NCBI GenBank assembly: GCA_013399115.1
Contig: VXAA01001407.1
Coordinates: forward strand, 613,265-677,264
DNA: 64,000 nucleotides
From: Anseranas semipalmata
Taxonomy: Eukaryota; Chordata; Aves; Anseriformes; Anseranatidae
Direction: 5' to 3'
How positions within the stretch are numbered: position 1 is the first letter of the stretch; every line of letters starts with the position of its first letter. Under the pieces are notes generated by a model. That model worked only from the letters and a program-made list of their open reading frames with translations, did no database searches and was not told the DNA's origin. Shown here piece after piece: positions 25,742 to 38,938 of this stretch. The position numbers and the translations under genes were made by a program.

Positions 25742-28700
25742 CCTTTACATGGCAACTTTTCAATATTTATGTTCAACTCTTATAAATTAAACTTGTTCTT
25801 ATAATGCACGTGTAATTTCAAGTGGCATTTCCCGCAACTTTCCAGCAAAGCTTTTGCTCAATTTTGATTTTCAATTTAAATAAAGCACATGCTGATAGGC
25901 TTTTTGTTGTTGTTGTTTAAACAGGAACATGGTTTTATGTAGGCTTAGAAGTAAGCAAACTTATCCATGTTTTGTCGAATTCAGCCCTTGGTGAGAAAGC
26001 ACTTATCTCTGAATTAAAGGAACGAGAAACTCTTTAGCTAAAGCTGGTACTTGCAGACTATTGCTCAATCCAGTCCAAAGGAATGGACACAGTGCTATAT
26101 CCACGCATGGCTATACGCGATAATCGCCTGTGGCAAATAGCGTTCATGATCAAAGAGACTGTTAGCACAATCCACATAATGGTTTTCCTGAAGGATGTTT
26201 GTTCAGATGTGAAGGATGGAAATTGTGCATCATTTAGTGGATATCAAAAGGAGAGCTCCCCTCCATCTGCCTGAGGCATGACTGAATTTAATGCTTAAGG
26301 AAGAAAGAAAGAATAAATAAAAAATGGAGGAGACAATGAGCCAATAACACTTCCTGAAGGAGATCATCTTTGTTAGACTAGGTAAGGACATTTCACTTTT
26401 TTTTTTTTAAATTCTTGTTTTTATTGTCCAGAACCTATAGTAGGTCTTAAAGACTGTAACCCTGGACATGAAGGACAGCATAACCAGAGTAAATTTGAAT
26501 ACTTGCACTGGGTAGCTGAGAGAGGGACGATGTTACTTGTACTTTATTTACAAATAATACCCTTGTCTCTTGAAAGACATACAGACAGGCAGCCATTGGC
26601 AGAACTGTTTATACAACACGCTCTGCATTCAAAAGCAGCAATAATACAGACAAACCTTTACTCCATGCCACAAGGTAACCTCAGGTTTCTCCAAGAAGCC
26701 CACAAACTGGCTAATAGCTACAGCCTGGAGTACTCAAGGAAATTCAAATAAAGCCCAGGAGGCCATTTTACATATGGAAATGGAACAGCAATATAGATTT
26801 ATAAATAACAACAATGACAATGAAGAACATTTAATTAAAAGTTATGCACCCTATGGGTACGCCTATAGTCAGCAAAGCAAAGCAATAGAAAAGTACCCAG
26901 TTCCAGATGCAGTTTAGTTGTAGTAACACAGACCTCTTAAATGATCTACTTTATGCTATGCCATACATTCCATTGCCATAACCCAAAGAACTTTTTTTTT
27001 TTTTTAGCAGGGTAGACATACACTGAGATAAAAAAAAGTGCAATGTTGTAGAGTAAAAAAGTAGGGTGTGAAAACAATATCAAGTACTTTTTCTTAGGTA
27101 CGTCAGTCCTGGGGTTCTTTCTGAGAAGCGAGATCAGCTACATGCCAGAGAGATCATATATCTGTGGTTGTCTTTGAGACAGGAATTGCAAATTACCTTC
27201 TGTATACCCCGTTCAAAACAGATGGAGACAGGTTTTCAGTGAGCAGAATTTGTGGTGCTTAAGCCATTCCAAAAATTCTGGCTAAAACATAATGGAAACT
27301 TTTGAGAACTAACAGTTCGAGATGTTTTTGTTTTTTGTTTTTAAATGAGTTTGAGACCCTCATTAGGATACTGACCTAACTTTATAAGCCTTTTCCTTAA
27401 AAGAAAGCATGAAAACTATTATGGTATCAAAACACCAAAAATGGATGGACCTGAATTCATTTCAGTTTTGTTTTGCTAAATCCCTTCAGCAGTTAGCAGA
27501 AATATAGCTTCTATGTTTAGAGCAGAATAAGGACACTAAATTCTATTTTTAATATTAAATAAGTTACTTTAGGGACTCGCTGAATACAGTATCATAGTCT
27601 AAATGGCATCCTGCAATATAATAAATTATAACACGGAAAGAATATGACCATAATTAAATCTGTTGATTAATAAAATTTACTGTAATTAGAAAGACAAAAT
27701 AACTGGCACACTTATTAGTTCAGCAGTAATTCCCTGAAAGAAGAATATTTCCATATCCTGACAGATCTCACTGCTTCTATGGAAGGCTTTACTGTATTTT
27801 CAGTAAGCCAATCTGGTCTGTCACATATTCAATTTTTAATGCTAACGCCAATGACAGCATGTGTTTTTAAATGCAGCTACATCTGCCACTGTTAATTACT
27901 GAGTCATCTGACCCCTGTACGGAAAAATAAAAACACCGTGATGACATGAAAGCATTGAAGAAGCTACTTTTCATTAACCACTTCCTTGTGCTACACAGCA
28001 AGTTTTCTGATCCTAAAAGGGACTGTATTTAATCAAGGCAGACAGAAAGAGAAAAGAATTCTGCAGCAGATCTTAGTAGCAACCTACACAAAACCTGCCG
28101 GATTCATACAAGACTATATATGCATTTCAGCACCAGGAGACCTGCAATAGACTCTCTGATCAATACATCTTCCCTTCCTGAAACAGTGAGTGGTACTGCT
28201 TGTAAAGAAAAGACAATATAAGCACACACATGCAGACATTTATCAAAAATATTTCTCGAGCAGATATGTTCTATTAGTGAAATGGAGGTATTAGTCCTAT
28301 ACTTCTTGTACGTCAGACATAGGAGTCCCATTTTTAGTGAAAGAAATCAGTGCATTTTGATTCAAAACAGAAGAAGAGAAGACTCGAGAAGCTCAGCACA
28401 TTTTGAAAATGCAAGCATGGAACTATTAGTGATGCCAATGCATTTTAAAATATCTGGAGCACTTAATGACGACAGTTCATTTTATTAAGCTACATACAGT
28501 TACAACAGATAAAAACAAGTCATTGCTTGAATGCTAATGACAAGGAAAAACAGCTTATAAAAAAATACCTTGCTTTGAACTCTAACAGGAAAAGGAAAGG
28601 GAAACGATTACAGATGGGAAATCCCAGAACACAGCAGCCAATCTAATATTTGCATATCATGGGAGAAAAGAAAGAGGGAATTGTTACTAGCAGAAGCAAC

Positions 28701-29467
28701 AAGATTAAAATGCTTACTAAAATAGTAATACCTGAATAGAGCTGCCAAACCAGTAGGTACACAATACGAAAATAAAGAGACAACTGTCACTAGCAATGGC
28801 AACAAAGCAGAACTTTATTAGCAAAGCTAAAGGTGCATCTACACCGCAAAGTATGGGATCACCTTGGAGATACCTGTGATACCTCTGAGCAAGATGTTAT
28901 GTCAACATAGCACACAGGAACGACACAGAAGGATACTAAGTTCGCACCAAAGCAATATCATCAGTTTAAAACAGTCCTGTGCCTGGATTTATTAAGTATC
29001 TCAGATGCTCCTTGTTCTGGAATTAGTCCATTCTGAATAAACAGGGAATTACTGTACCATGCTGAATTGCAAATCATAGATAAACATTAAAAAACAACAA
29101 CAAAAAACACTAGCCCTGATTCAGCAAGCCTTACCATATCAGAAGGTTGAACCCTACCATGAGAAAAATAGCAAGAAGTGAATCACTATAACAGAAGGGA
29201 AGACAGGATAAAGAAAGAAAAATAGATATTTCTATATCTGGTATACTTAACTTGATCACTTTGGATCACATAAGACTATAAACATCAAACAGAAACACTG
29301 ATCTTCTGTAGTATTTTCTTAGTTTCACAGAATTACAAAACCAGAAAGTTTACTATAGCAATAAGAGGCCATTTCAAAGTGCTGTTCTTACTCCATGCTT
29401 GCTGGAACTACACTCCGTATTTGAGGGTGTTAACTACTTTCAGTACATGTGAAATTGCCATACTTAC

Positions 29468-29608
29468 TACTCCCCACCACAGGGCATCTGCATAGCTGCC
29501 AAACTCTGTTTCTCCAGAATCATTTACAGCATCTTTTTCAGCCAGGTACACAAAATAAGAGGAAAAAATCAGGCCCAGAAATCCAATATAGAGTGTAGTT
29601 ATCAGTTC
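29468..29608 (-). CDS. KCNQ1: KCNQ1 exon 6: S5 and pore turret
   Basis: This 141-bp, phase 0 to 0 exon encodes E261-V307. It begins [20 protein letters not shown], continues [20 protein letters not shown] and ends DALWWGV. It contains helix S5, the extracellular turret and the start of the pore helix with WW304/305. The N289 glycosylation sequon is kept as N-D-S (N-E-S in human). The turret differs from human at E290D, R293E and V294T, making it more acidic. The acceptor is CTGTTTGCAG and the donor is GTA|GTAAGT. The open frame runs past the donor into the intron, so the splice site and not the stop codon sets the end. Confidence 0.98.
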
Positions 29609-30267
29609 CTGCAAACAGGATCAAAATAACAGTGTTACAATATTGCCGAGACATTTAAGTTACCTATCGTTGATATTTTATAAAAGATAACTGGAACAGA
29701 TGAAGGTAATTTCAGCAATTAATAAATACTGACACCAACTGTTGGCTGTGCAAGTTAACAAGCATCCACTGAGCTCAATGGTGAAAGAATTTACACAGTA
29801 GCGCTAACGACATGGTCCAGCATGCACATTTCAAATACAGAATCTAACACAACCATGTGTTCCTCGCTTGTAAGAGTGACACGTGAACTTTTTGGTCATC
29901 AAAAATTAGTTGGGTAAATTTTTCAGACAGTGCCATATTGAAAACAGCTTTGGAACAAAGATACAGACTTTTTAGAAATATTCAGATTCCCTTTTAGAAG
30001 TCTCATTTTCTGTGGTTAAGTCCAACTACAAGAGAAAAGTGCGGCAAAGTACAGGTGAACATTTTTAATCTTTTAGGAACTTTTTGTCCCTTGAACAGGG
30101 CAGAACAACCGTACTTGGATAAAATAAATGACTGCCCGTCTCCACATTAAATATATTCGACATCATCAGCATGTCTGCACACACATTGTTCTGAATATCA
30201 GGACTTAAATTACTGTGAAATAAATTGCATCAGTTATTATGCCATTCCTCAGAGTACTCAAACTTAC
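29609..30267 (-). other. KCNQ1: KCNQ1 intron 5
   Basis: The intron is 659 bp long, between the S4 and S5 exons. No repeat or other feature was recognised. Confidence 0.95.
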
Positions 30268-30364
30268 TTGTCTGTGTATGAACACGACCGAGCCCAGCAG
30301 CCTCCACGTACCGCCCTGACGGTCAACGTGCAACATTCGTAAGATCTGCAGAAAACGGATGCCC
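30268..30364 (-). CDS. KCNQ1: KCNQ1 exon 5: S4 voltage sensor and S4-S5 linker
   Basis: This 97-bp exon completes R228 and reads [20 protein letters not shown], then [13 protein letters not shown] see no difference from human across the exon. It carries the S4 positions R228, R231, Q234, R237, H240 and R243, and the S4-S5 linker ([14 protein letters not shown]) that couples the sensor to the pore. The unusual Q and H in place of S4 arginines are a Kv7.1 signature, which argues against KCNQ2-5. The acceptor is TGTGTTCTAG and the donor is CAA|GTAAGT. The exon ends in phase 0, so exon 6 begins at a whole codon. Confidence 0.98.
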
Positions 30365-31423
<1,059 letters not shown>

Positions 31424-32149
31424 TTATTAGCATCTTGCAATACTTCTGCAAGGCTGTTATTAGAACCAACGCCAAACATTACTTTAACACTTTCAACAGT
31501 GACCCCAAATGAAGATTTTCAGTTATATATCAAGAGACCTCCGCTGTAACATATAAAGAGAATGTAATTGTGTGATATGGTAGAAAGGTTTTATGTGGTC
31601 TGAGGTGACCACATTCTAGATGAGTGATATGAGTTACTATAAAACTGCCTCAAGCAGCCTGGATTACTTGTTAGCTGTAACCCATGAGGAATTTCAGCAG
31701 TTTTACCTATTATCTCTTCTGAATATCTTATTTTCTCTGCTGTTTTAGAGACTGTTTTATTAATTGACAGAGTTTTTGGCTTTTATTTCATTTATCAGAC
31801 AACTGGCTTACTATTAGTCAATCTCTCCAGGTCTGAAGGGTAGAGAAAAATTAGAATTTATGTGTGTCTAGTTTAAGTCAGTCATTGCCTTAGGACTGTA
31901 CACTAAATCTGTCTGCCTCACGCCTAGTTAATTTTGGAAAGCAATTCCATATTTTGGAAAATGAAATAGTTCTTGATATGTATCTTGGAAAGGTGAACTT
32001 TGTTTTGCTTCCCAAGCTGAAATAAGTCTGAAGCTGTTTCAGAACCTCTGCTGTTCTGCGTCTCAAGAGAAATGGATTGGCGGACAGAGTGCAAAGATGT
32101 GGTCAAAGCCATTTTATAGTTGCAGTCACACCTGAGATGCAGTTGTGTT

Positions 32150-32150
32150 T

Positions 32151-32186
<36 letters not shown>
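32150..32186. repeat. (TA)n microsatellite
   Basis: About 18 TA units run with one AA interruption near 32163. It is likely to vary in length. Confidence 0.95.
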
Positions 32187-32424
32187 GCACAGAGAAACTA
32201 AACTAAACTATTTTACGATTGCAACAATAAATACCCAGGCACAAAATTTTGTAATTTACACTCCAAAAACTTGAAGATTGTTTAGGAAAAACTATATCCT
32301 CTACTCAACAACAAATAGTGTTTCTGAGTAGTGGAAAAAACTATGTCAGAGAACAAGGATTACTGTGCTTCTACAACAATACTCCTCTTCCAAAACTTGA
32401 TTTGTTTAATCTATTTATATTTTA

Positions 32425-32470
32425 AGTGCTTTGGGGCAAGGGTCTTTACATAGCTCTCTCAATGTTGTTT
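32425..32470 (+). repeat. Possible ancient LINE/SINE tail fragment
   Basis: AAGTGCTTTGGGGCAAGGGT followed by CTTTACATAG resembles the widespread amniote tail motif (gtaagctctttggggcagggactgtctt). A second, longer candidate is at 57939-58064. Confidence 0.35.
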
Positions 32471-33120
32471 AAAAAATAAGTTTGGTTTTGGATTATTATG
32501 GTTCTTTCAGTGAAATTATTAAATGCAGGACAAGCATTCTAAAAGAACTATGAGTTTTGACATAAATAGAATACACGGCTGTAATTTCTACAAACACTGA
32601 AGTCGGTTATGAAACCAACCACAGTGAATGTCAAGGGGAGTCAGGTGCCCACTTCCAAAGGCATCACTTAGAACCAGTTTTTAATTCAATAGATAAACCA
32701 AGTAATTACAGTGTATCTATCAAACTCCACCAGGCAGTATGTAGTTCAATTAGAATCCAAAATAAACTCATTAAAATATTCAAATGGCTGCTGGGAAAAA
32801 AAAAAAAAAAGGCTTTTCAGTATCTTTAAAAGAAATAAAGTTGTAGCTATTATAAGTGTCTGGGATCCTGAAGTCGCAGGAGATACGACTACAGGCAAGA
32901 CTTATTTCTGGCAAAGCTTCAGATCACTTGTGAATAGAAAACACTCTGCTCTTCTGGAAAAACAAACCAAGCTACATTATTCCCCCCCCCAAATGAGTGC
33001 CATGGATTCCCGAGATCTACATTAATACTAATGACAAGAGCTCTTGCTTTAACTCGGCTTCAATTGCTATAGAAATTTCACTTTTCAGAACTTTCAAGGA
33101 TGACCTTTACCTGGTGTTTA

Positions 33121-33276
<156 letters not shown>

Positions 33277-35279
33277 CTAAAAGAAATGCACAGGGAACTA
33301 GATTAATTTTCTATTGTATGTCTTTCATCTTTTTTCTGAATCTGTTAGGAAGTGCAAAAATAAAATATAAAATTTGGAAGTTAAAAAAATGTCAACTATA
33401 ACAAAATAATTTAAAGTAACAGTAAAACTGACAAACAAAGAAATAAAAGATTAAGAGCAAATTTAAATACTTTAATTGCATGCAGTTTGGCTCGTCTACA
33501 TGTGCAAGAACTGAAAACCATTCTGTACAATTCACTCGGTCTCTATTCAAACAAAAGGTTCCCTGGCTGAGCCAAAGAAAACAAGCACAGCCTGTATTCA
33601 GAAGATGAGTATTTTCCTAGTGTATTTCATTTCGGGAAGAGGTGTGCTTTGCATTCCACTGACCATATCAGCTTAACCCCACATTTAGTTATACTTTTTC
33701 AGTCTTCTTTTAATCTCACACAGATGAAAGTAACATTTCTAGTGCCCACTACTGACTTGGCAGTACCGGGTGCACTGAAAACCCAGGAAGACAGCAGGCA
33801 CCCCTTCCACCCTCTTGTCAACAGCTAGAAGCAGAAGCCTAGTCCTGAAGTCCTGCTGGTATTGAGCTAGGTGGCTTAAAATTACTTAATATTTTACTTA
33901 AAAAATTTTAAGTGATTTAGAGTATTATTTAACTATGACTTTATTTTATTGAAAAAAATATTTAAGTCAAAAATCTAAAAAACCAGCCTCTGCAGCAGGC
34001 GCTTTAAGGAAAGACTGTGTCTTAAAGCAGAAGCTTCAAGTGCAACAAAATTCTCCTTTGTCCTGTGTCACTTAATGTCATTGAAGAACCTGCACTGAAT
34101 GAAGACAAAATTAGGAGCGCTGCTTTACATGGGGTTTCATTAAACTGTTAGTGCAAAACAAAGCACCAGAGGCTGTCCTTGCCGACCAGGTGATTGCATT
34201 CATTTCTGAGATATATTCACCAAACTCATATCCAAGAACACTTCAACATGCAGAAAACTAACGCATCTTCTTTCATCACTGCTAAGAAACTCCCTTAACA
34301 AAAGACACTAGAACAGTACAGGGAGCAAGAAGTGTCCTTCATTCAAAATAATTAATTGGAGGACGGGATGTATGGCCTCACATCGTATGCGTTAGCACAG
34401 ACAATACTCTTCAGATACCCCCAAAGGCAGATTGCCAAAAGTAAAGCAACAAGAAATCTGGTAGGAGAAGACAAAGACACAGCAAAGTTAATGTTTTTGC
34501 ACAACAAAACAAGTCAGCACCCTGAGCAGAAACCGTGGGCTTGTCGGGATCACAGTTTCATTTTGGTAGCGAGAAGGTACAAACTGAAAGCCGGGATTGT
34601 GCCTTAAAGAAGCGTGTATTCTCTGCGTAGGAAATTTGCATTGGAGCTGTGTGTATGTTTTTTAAAGCCCCTCCATGGTTCGTTGGCTAACAGGAACACT
34701 GGCAAGTATGCAAATGTGGGCTGTCCCAAAGACAATGCAACAGCCATGCAGTCAATGGTTACTGTCATCCAGTTCTTTGCGTGACACGCAGACAAGCTTA
34801 GGGAACACTGATTGTTCTATAGACTCCGGTAACTGGAGGGAACGACCAGTCGGCTTACACCAAGACACATTTTTCACTCCTGACGTTTTGATAAAGGCTT
34901 ATTGACCTAAATGAGACCCGGGTTATTCAGGGAACATCAGGGGTGAAAGTGCACAAGCTGTTCTTCATGGTCATACACAAAAACGCCAGGTATCCATTAG
35001 CAACTGGCAAATTCCCCCTCCCCTGCCCGTGGCTGCGAGACGGACAAAAGTGGGTTTAATATCTCGCATTGCATAAGTCTACTATGTAATCCCTTGGGGT
35101 GGTGCAGGCTGATGAATTTCTTGTCAGTACACATTTATATTAGTGGCCAGAAACTTGCAGACAACAAAGAAAAAACAGATTAGAAAACTATGCTTTACTG
35201 ACCCACCAAGGTTATTTCCTACTTTTCCTATTTAGCAGCTTCGCATGGAACTTTATGTTAACTTGAAGAATGGCAACCT

Positions 35280-35352
35280 GATCCTTAGCTCATTTATGCC
35301 GGTGGTAATTAGGGCTAATTCAATATAAGAGGAGAGTTACACTGGCACAGAG
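35280..35352. repeat. Possible ancient palindromic amniote element
   Basis: GATCCTTAGCTCATTTATGC, then GGGCTAATTCAATATA, then GAGTTACACTGGCACAGA resembles a degraded palindromic element (gatcctcagctggtgtaaat, then the inverted half). The match is from memory and weak. Confidence 0.25.
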
Positions 35353-37860
35353 CAGCAGTACCTCACACCCGAGAATCTCAGCAAATCTGAGCTGCGCTAC
35401 AGATGAATTTGGGCCTCTGTTCCTTAGATACTTTCTCCTACCTGCCCACTTAACACATACCTACCAACGGCACCGCAGAAAAGTTTTTGTGCTTCCCATA
35501 AGGAATCAGCAAGAATGAAACACGGCTTCAAGAAGACTCGGAAGAAAACAGGCTGATACAGCAAAATGGAAGGGTAAAGCAGTGAGCAGACAGAGGATGT
35601 AAAGCATGAGTGAAATAAGAAACAAAACAACATTCAGCACAAGGGAAAAATGAAAATACACAGAACACTGGCAGGGGTGGGGTTAAAGCTCAGTAGATGA
35701 GCTTTCTTGCTTAGATAACACATACACACACAAGAACTGCACTGTGCGGAGACCCACTCAGCCCTTTGCAACTTAATTCTGATTTCCCTCCTCCAAGGTG
35801 AAAGCAGAAGCATCATTAAAAAAAGATTATTATACCAACGTGACAAAAAGAGCCCTCTGAGGTGTGAAAGTCGTGTACCTTCACACTGTGGGCATACAGG
35901 AGCCCTCTCCCTAAGAGATGTTTTCCTTTAATTATTGATTTATACAGGGCACCCTCACTCCTGCCACCCCTCCCGCTCAGCCCACAGACGCATGCTTCGT
36001 TCCTTCTCAGCAGCAGCATCCCAACACAGCCGAACACCAGGTGAACTTGGATGGGAAGGTAGAGAAGATGAACGTGAGATACACGCATAGACAGCTTTTC
36101 TTGAAGAACTCCGTCGGTGTCAGCAACTGTCCAGCTGTGAGCAAGCGACCACATCTAAACGCACACCAGTTCCAATGGTGAGGAACAGTCCCTGTGCAGG
36201 ACAGGTAGACAGGACTGGTGCAACAAGCCTCGGGCATCTCCACTGTGGTACAGTGCTCTCTACAGAGCAGCTCTGATGGAAAACCCGCGTAATAGGTTTC
36301 ACTCGCACTGCAGAACGGCACTTGCCATTTAACCATCGCCCTGACAACTTCAAAAAAAGAACAAGAAAGTCCTTTCCATCAGAGGACGATAGGACAAACC
36401 GATTTATGAAAAGGACTAACTGAACTGAAGGAGATCAGACTTGTTCAGCTGTGTGACAGGAGAGCCTGACCTATTAAAACACCGTGTTTGTTCAAGACAA
36501 GGCTGTTTGTGTATTAGCAAAATGAGCATCTGAAACATCTTGAAAAGCTTTCCCTCTGCTATCCCAAGCCCACCAGAGAGGAAGAGGTACAATCCAACAT
36601 TAGGAGGCATCCAACATCCACACTGTGAGATGAAGTACAGGAGCAATTTGCAAAAGAAGGGCCGAGTCCCTACATTTAGCTGAAGGAGATTAAATAGATT
36701 TTAGCTTTAGTTGTTTTTAAGCAATTAAATTAATAGCTTGAACAAACAAAACAAAACCTGACATAGAATGGATCATGACACCGTAACAGATAAGGAAATT
36801 GTCACTGGAGGCTGAGAAAGCATCTGCTTGGAGAATATATAGCCTGATGTCCAGCCTGTAGACCTCAAAGCTGTACCTGGTCACAAAGCATCACAGAAGT
36901 TCATGCAGCCATTTGACATGGAAAGACTAGATAAAACCATCTGAAACCTGCTGTGGACAAGAAGGCCTTTACTCTAATGGGTCTACACTTTTTTTTTTTT
37001 TTTCCAGTGATCTCCATGGACACAGGAGAGGTGAAACCCATGTCTCAGGTAGCCAACTTGAATTCCACCTTTCTGAAGACAAGAGAGGTGGTTGGAAGAC
37101 ACTGGAGAATATGGTCTTCCAACTGAACTGTAATCAGCCGGTCATTCTGATACAAGCAGAAATAACCTATCCAGCTGCTACAGCTTGGTACTACTGTCGG
37201 TGAACTCTCAATGCTAAATAGCAGAATACTGTATTTCTTGTGGTCAAGTCAAAGGAAGCGCAGAATTCTTTCATGAGAATACCACACACTTGTACTACAA
37301 GAATTTCCTGCCATCCCCCAGCTTTTACTGGAAACGTGACTCCTACCCAACTCTACCACAGGTTGCATTACATTAGCCTCATTGGAGGGGTCAACCACGT
37401 CATTCCCGTGACTCCTTCAAATCTGGCTTCCTTAAGATTCCAGCTTCAAGGGTGATAAAGTTCCTATGAACTCCTTTAAACAAAGGAGTAAGTTCTCCCA
37501 AAGCTTTATGGGCATTACATGCCAACCAGCACACCTCAGCTATAAGACTCCTGTGGCCAAACTTGCTCTGATACTGGTAACCTCCTCTCAATCTGTGGCA
37601 GCAGTAGCGGAATGAGGACACTGGAAAAGGTTTTGTTCACAAATCTTGACAAGGACATCTCTGAAGGAGCCAGAAGAGGGGACAATAGATCTGCGGATGC
37701 TAATGCGGAGTTACAGACAGCACTTGCTGTCGGCCAGGGGCAGTGGAATCCTAGGAGCTGGATCGCGCAACAGAGAAACAGGCACGACATCTTCACAAGC
37801 AGGCACGCTGGGTATCCTCCCTGGCCAACGAGTGGTCAGAAAAAGCAGGAACGCGTCTCT

Positions 37861-38030
37861 TGTGGAGAGCGATAGGTCGCATTTACACGCACAAACCAGA
37901 GCCACCGCGGGCTGCAGGCTGGTGCAGAGGGAGCCAGGGCCCGCTTCACAGCGCGCTGCTCACCTGTACATCAGGGCTCGCAAAATGCTTCAGCCAGCAC
38001 TTGAGCGCAGCCTGAGCGGGGCATGCAAAT
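37861..38030. promoter_or_regulatory. CpG cluster with octamer and splice-donor-like site
   Basis: About 11 CpGs lie in 170 bp of otherwise CpG-poor intron. On the minus strand it contains ATTTGCAT (38023-38030), a perfect octamer motif, and further downstream a consensus donor TACAG|GTGAGC (boundary 37964/37963). This could mark an intronic promoter or enhancer with a non-coding first exon. An ATG frame through this exon does not join exon 3 in frame. It is an inference from composition and motifs only. Confidence 0.25.
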
Positions 38031-38409
38031 TTACAGCACTGAAGGCAACTGTTTCTTCTAATCTCGCTTGCTTTGTGCAGAGAGGCCCCTCTTTGTTCTC
38101 TTGAGAAAGGCAGGATTTTTTCCTGAAAGCTGTACTGTGTTTTCTAAGGTACACAGAACAGCGAGATCAGATGGCCTAGGCAAACAGAGCCAGACACCAA
38201 ACTCAATAAAGTAAGAGTCCCAACTTGATGAAGTACAGGTCAAAAATAAAAAGGTAAATGGCTTCTCATATACATATGCACTTACTGAGCAATAGCAAGT
38301 GCCAAAAGTGCTATTCAAGTCTAGCAGTTATTTTCCCTACTTAGTCTCCTCAATTTCAAAGATCTTAAAAGTTGCATATTCTCAAGTTAAAAGCAATAAT
38401 GATGAGTTT

Positions 38410-38427
38410 AAAAAAAAAAAAAAAAAA
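38410..38427. repeat. A18 homopolymer
   Basis: 18 consecutive A lie in the large 5' intron, with no recognisable retroposon attached. Confidence 0.9.
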
Positions 38428-38842
38428 CACGTTTACAGCCACAACATTTAGCATCTCATGCTGAGCCTTTATCTTCCTTTCAAAAAGCCTATGGTCATTT
38501 GCTAAAATTCTTTATCTAGCATATTTGGCACCAAATGATTAAGCAGGTAACGGAAAACAAAAAAAAACCCTTGGTATTAGTATCACATTTCTATCTTCAG
38601 AGGCCCATAATTAATCCTAAGAAGTTACTGGACATCATTAAAGTCCCCTTATTAATGTTTTTAATTAAGATGAAATAATATTTACGTAAGTGTTCATGTT
38701 TTGAAGAAGGGAAGCTTACTACGAGACAAAGTTAGAAAAGTCGACTGTGCTGAAGCTTTTCTATTTTCCCTTAATCAGTGCCGAGAGCACACAACAATAG
38801 CTCTGGGACCAATAAAGAATACTGCAGGCCTGCAATTTTAGG

Positions 38843-38938
38843 TTGAGATTTTCCAAAGGCTCCAAGCAACTAAATCCTATTGAATTTCAATAGGACTTGG
38901 GCACCTAACTCCCTTAGGTGCACTTAAAAAGCCTTTAA
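38843..38938. repeat. Ancient palindromic amniote MITE remnant with two hairpins
   Basis: The segment reads GATTTTCCAAAGGCTCC, then a 9-bp-stem hairpin TCCTATTGA-ATT-TCAATAGGA (38875-38895), then an 8-bp-stem hairpin GCACCTAA-CTCCC-TTAGGTGC (38901-38921). This layout is that of a palindromic non-autonomous element frequent in turtle and crocodile genomes (caaaggcacctaag...cattgaaattcaatgg...cttaggtgcctttg). The hairpins are seen directly; the family match is from memory. Confidence 0.55.

Noticed and set aside
33896..33913. Near-palindrome ACTTAAAAAATTTTAAGT
   Set aside because: Such AT-rich palindromes are expected by chance in this composition.
37646..38104. 152-codon plus frame
   Set aside because: It overlaps the CpG-rich patch, resembles no known protein, and other long frames overlap it on both strands.
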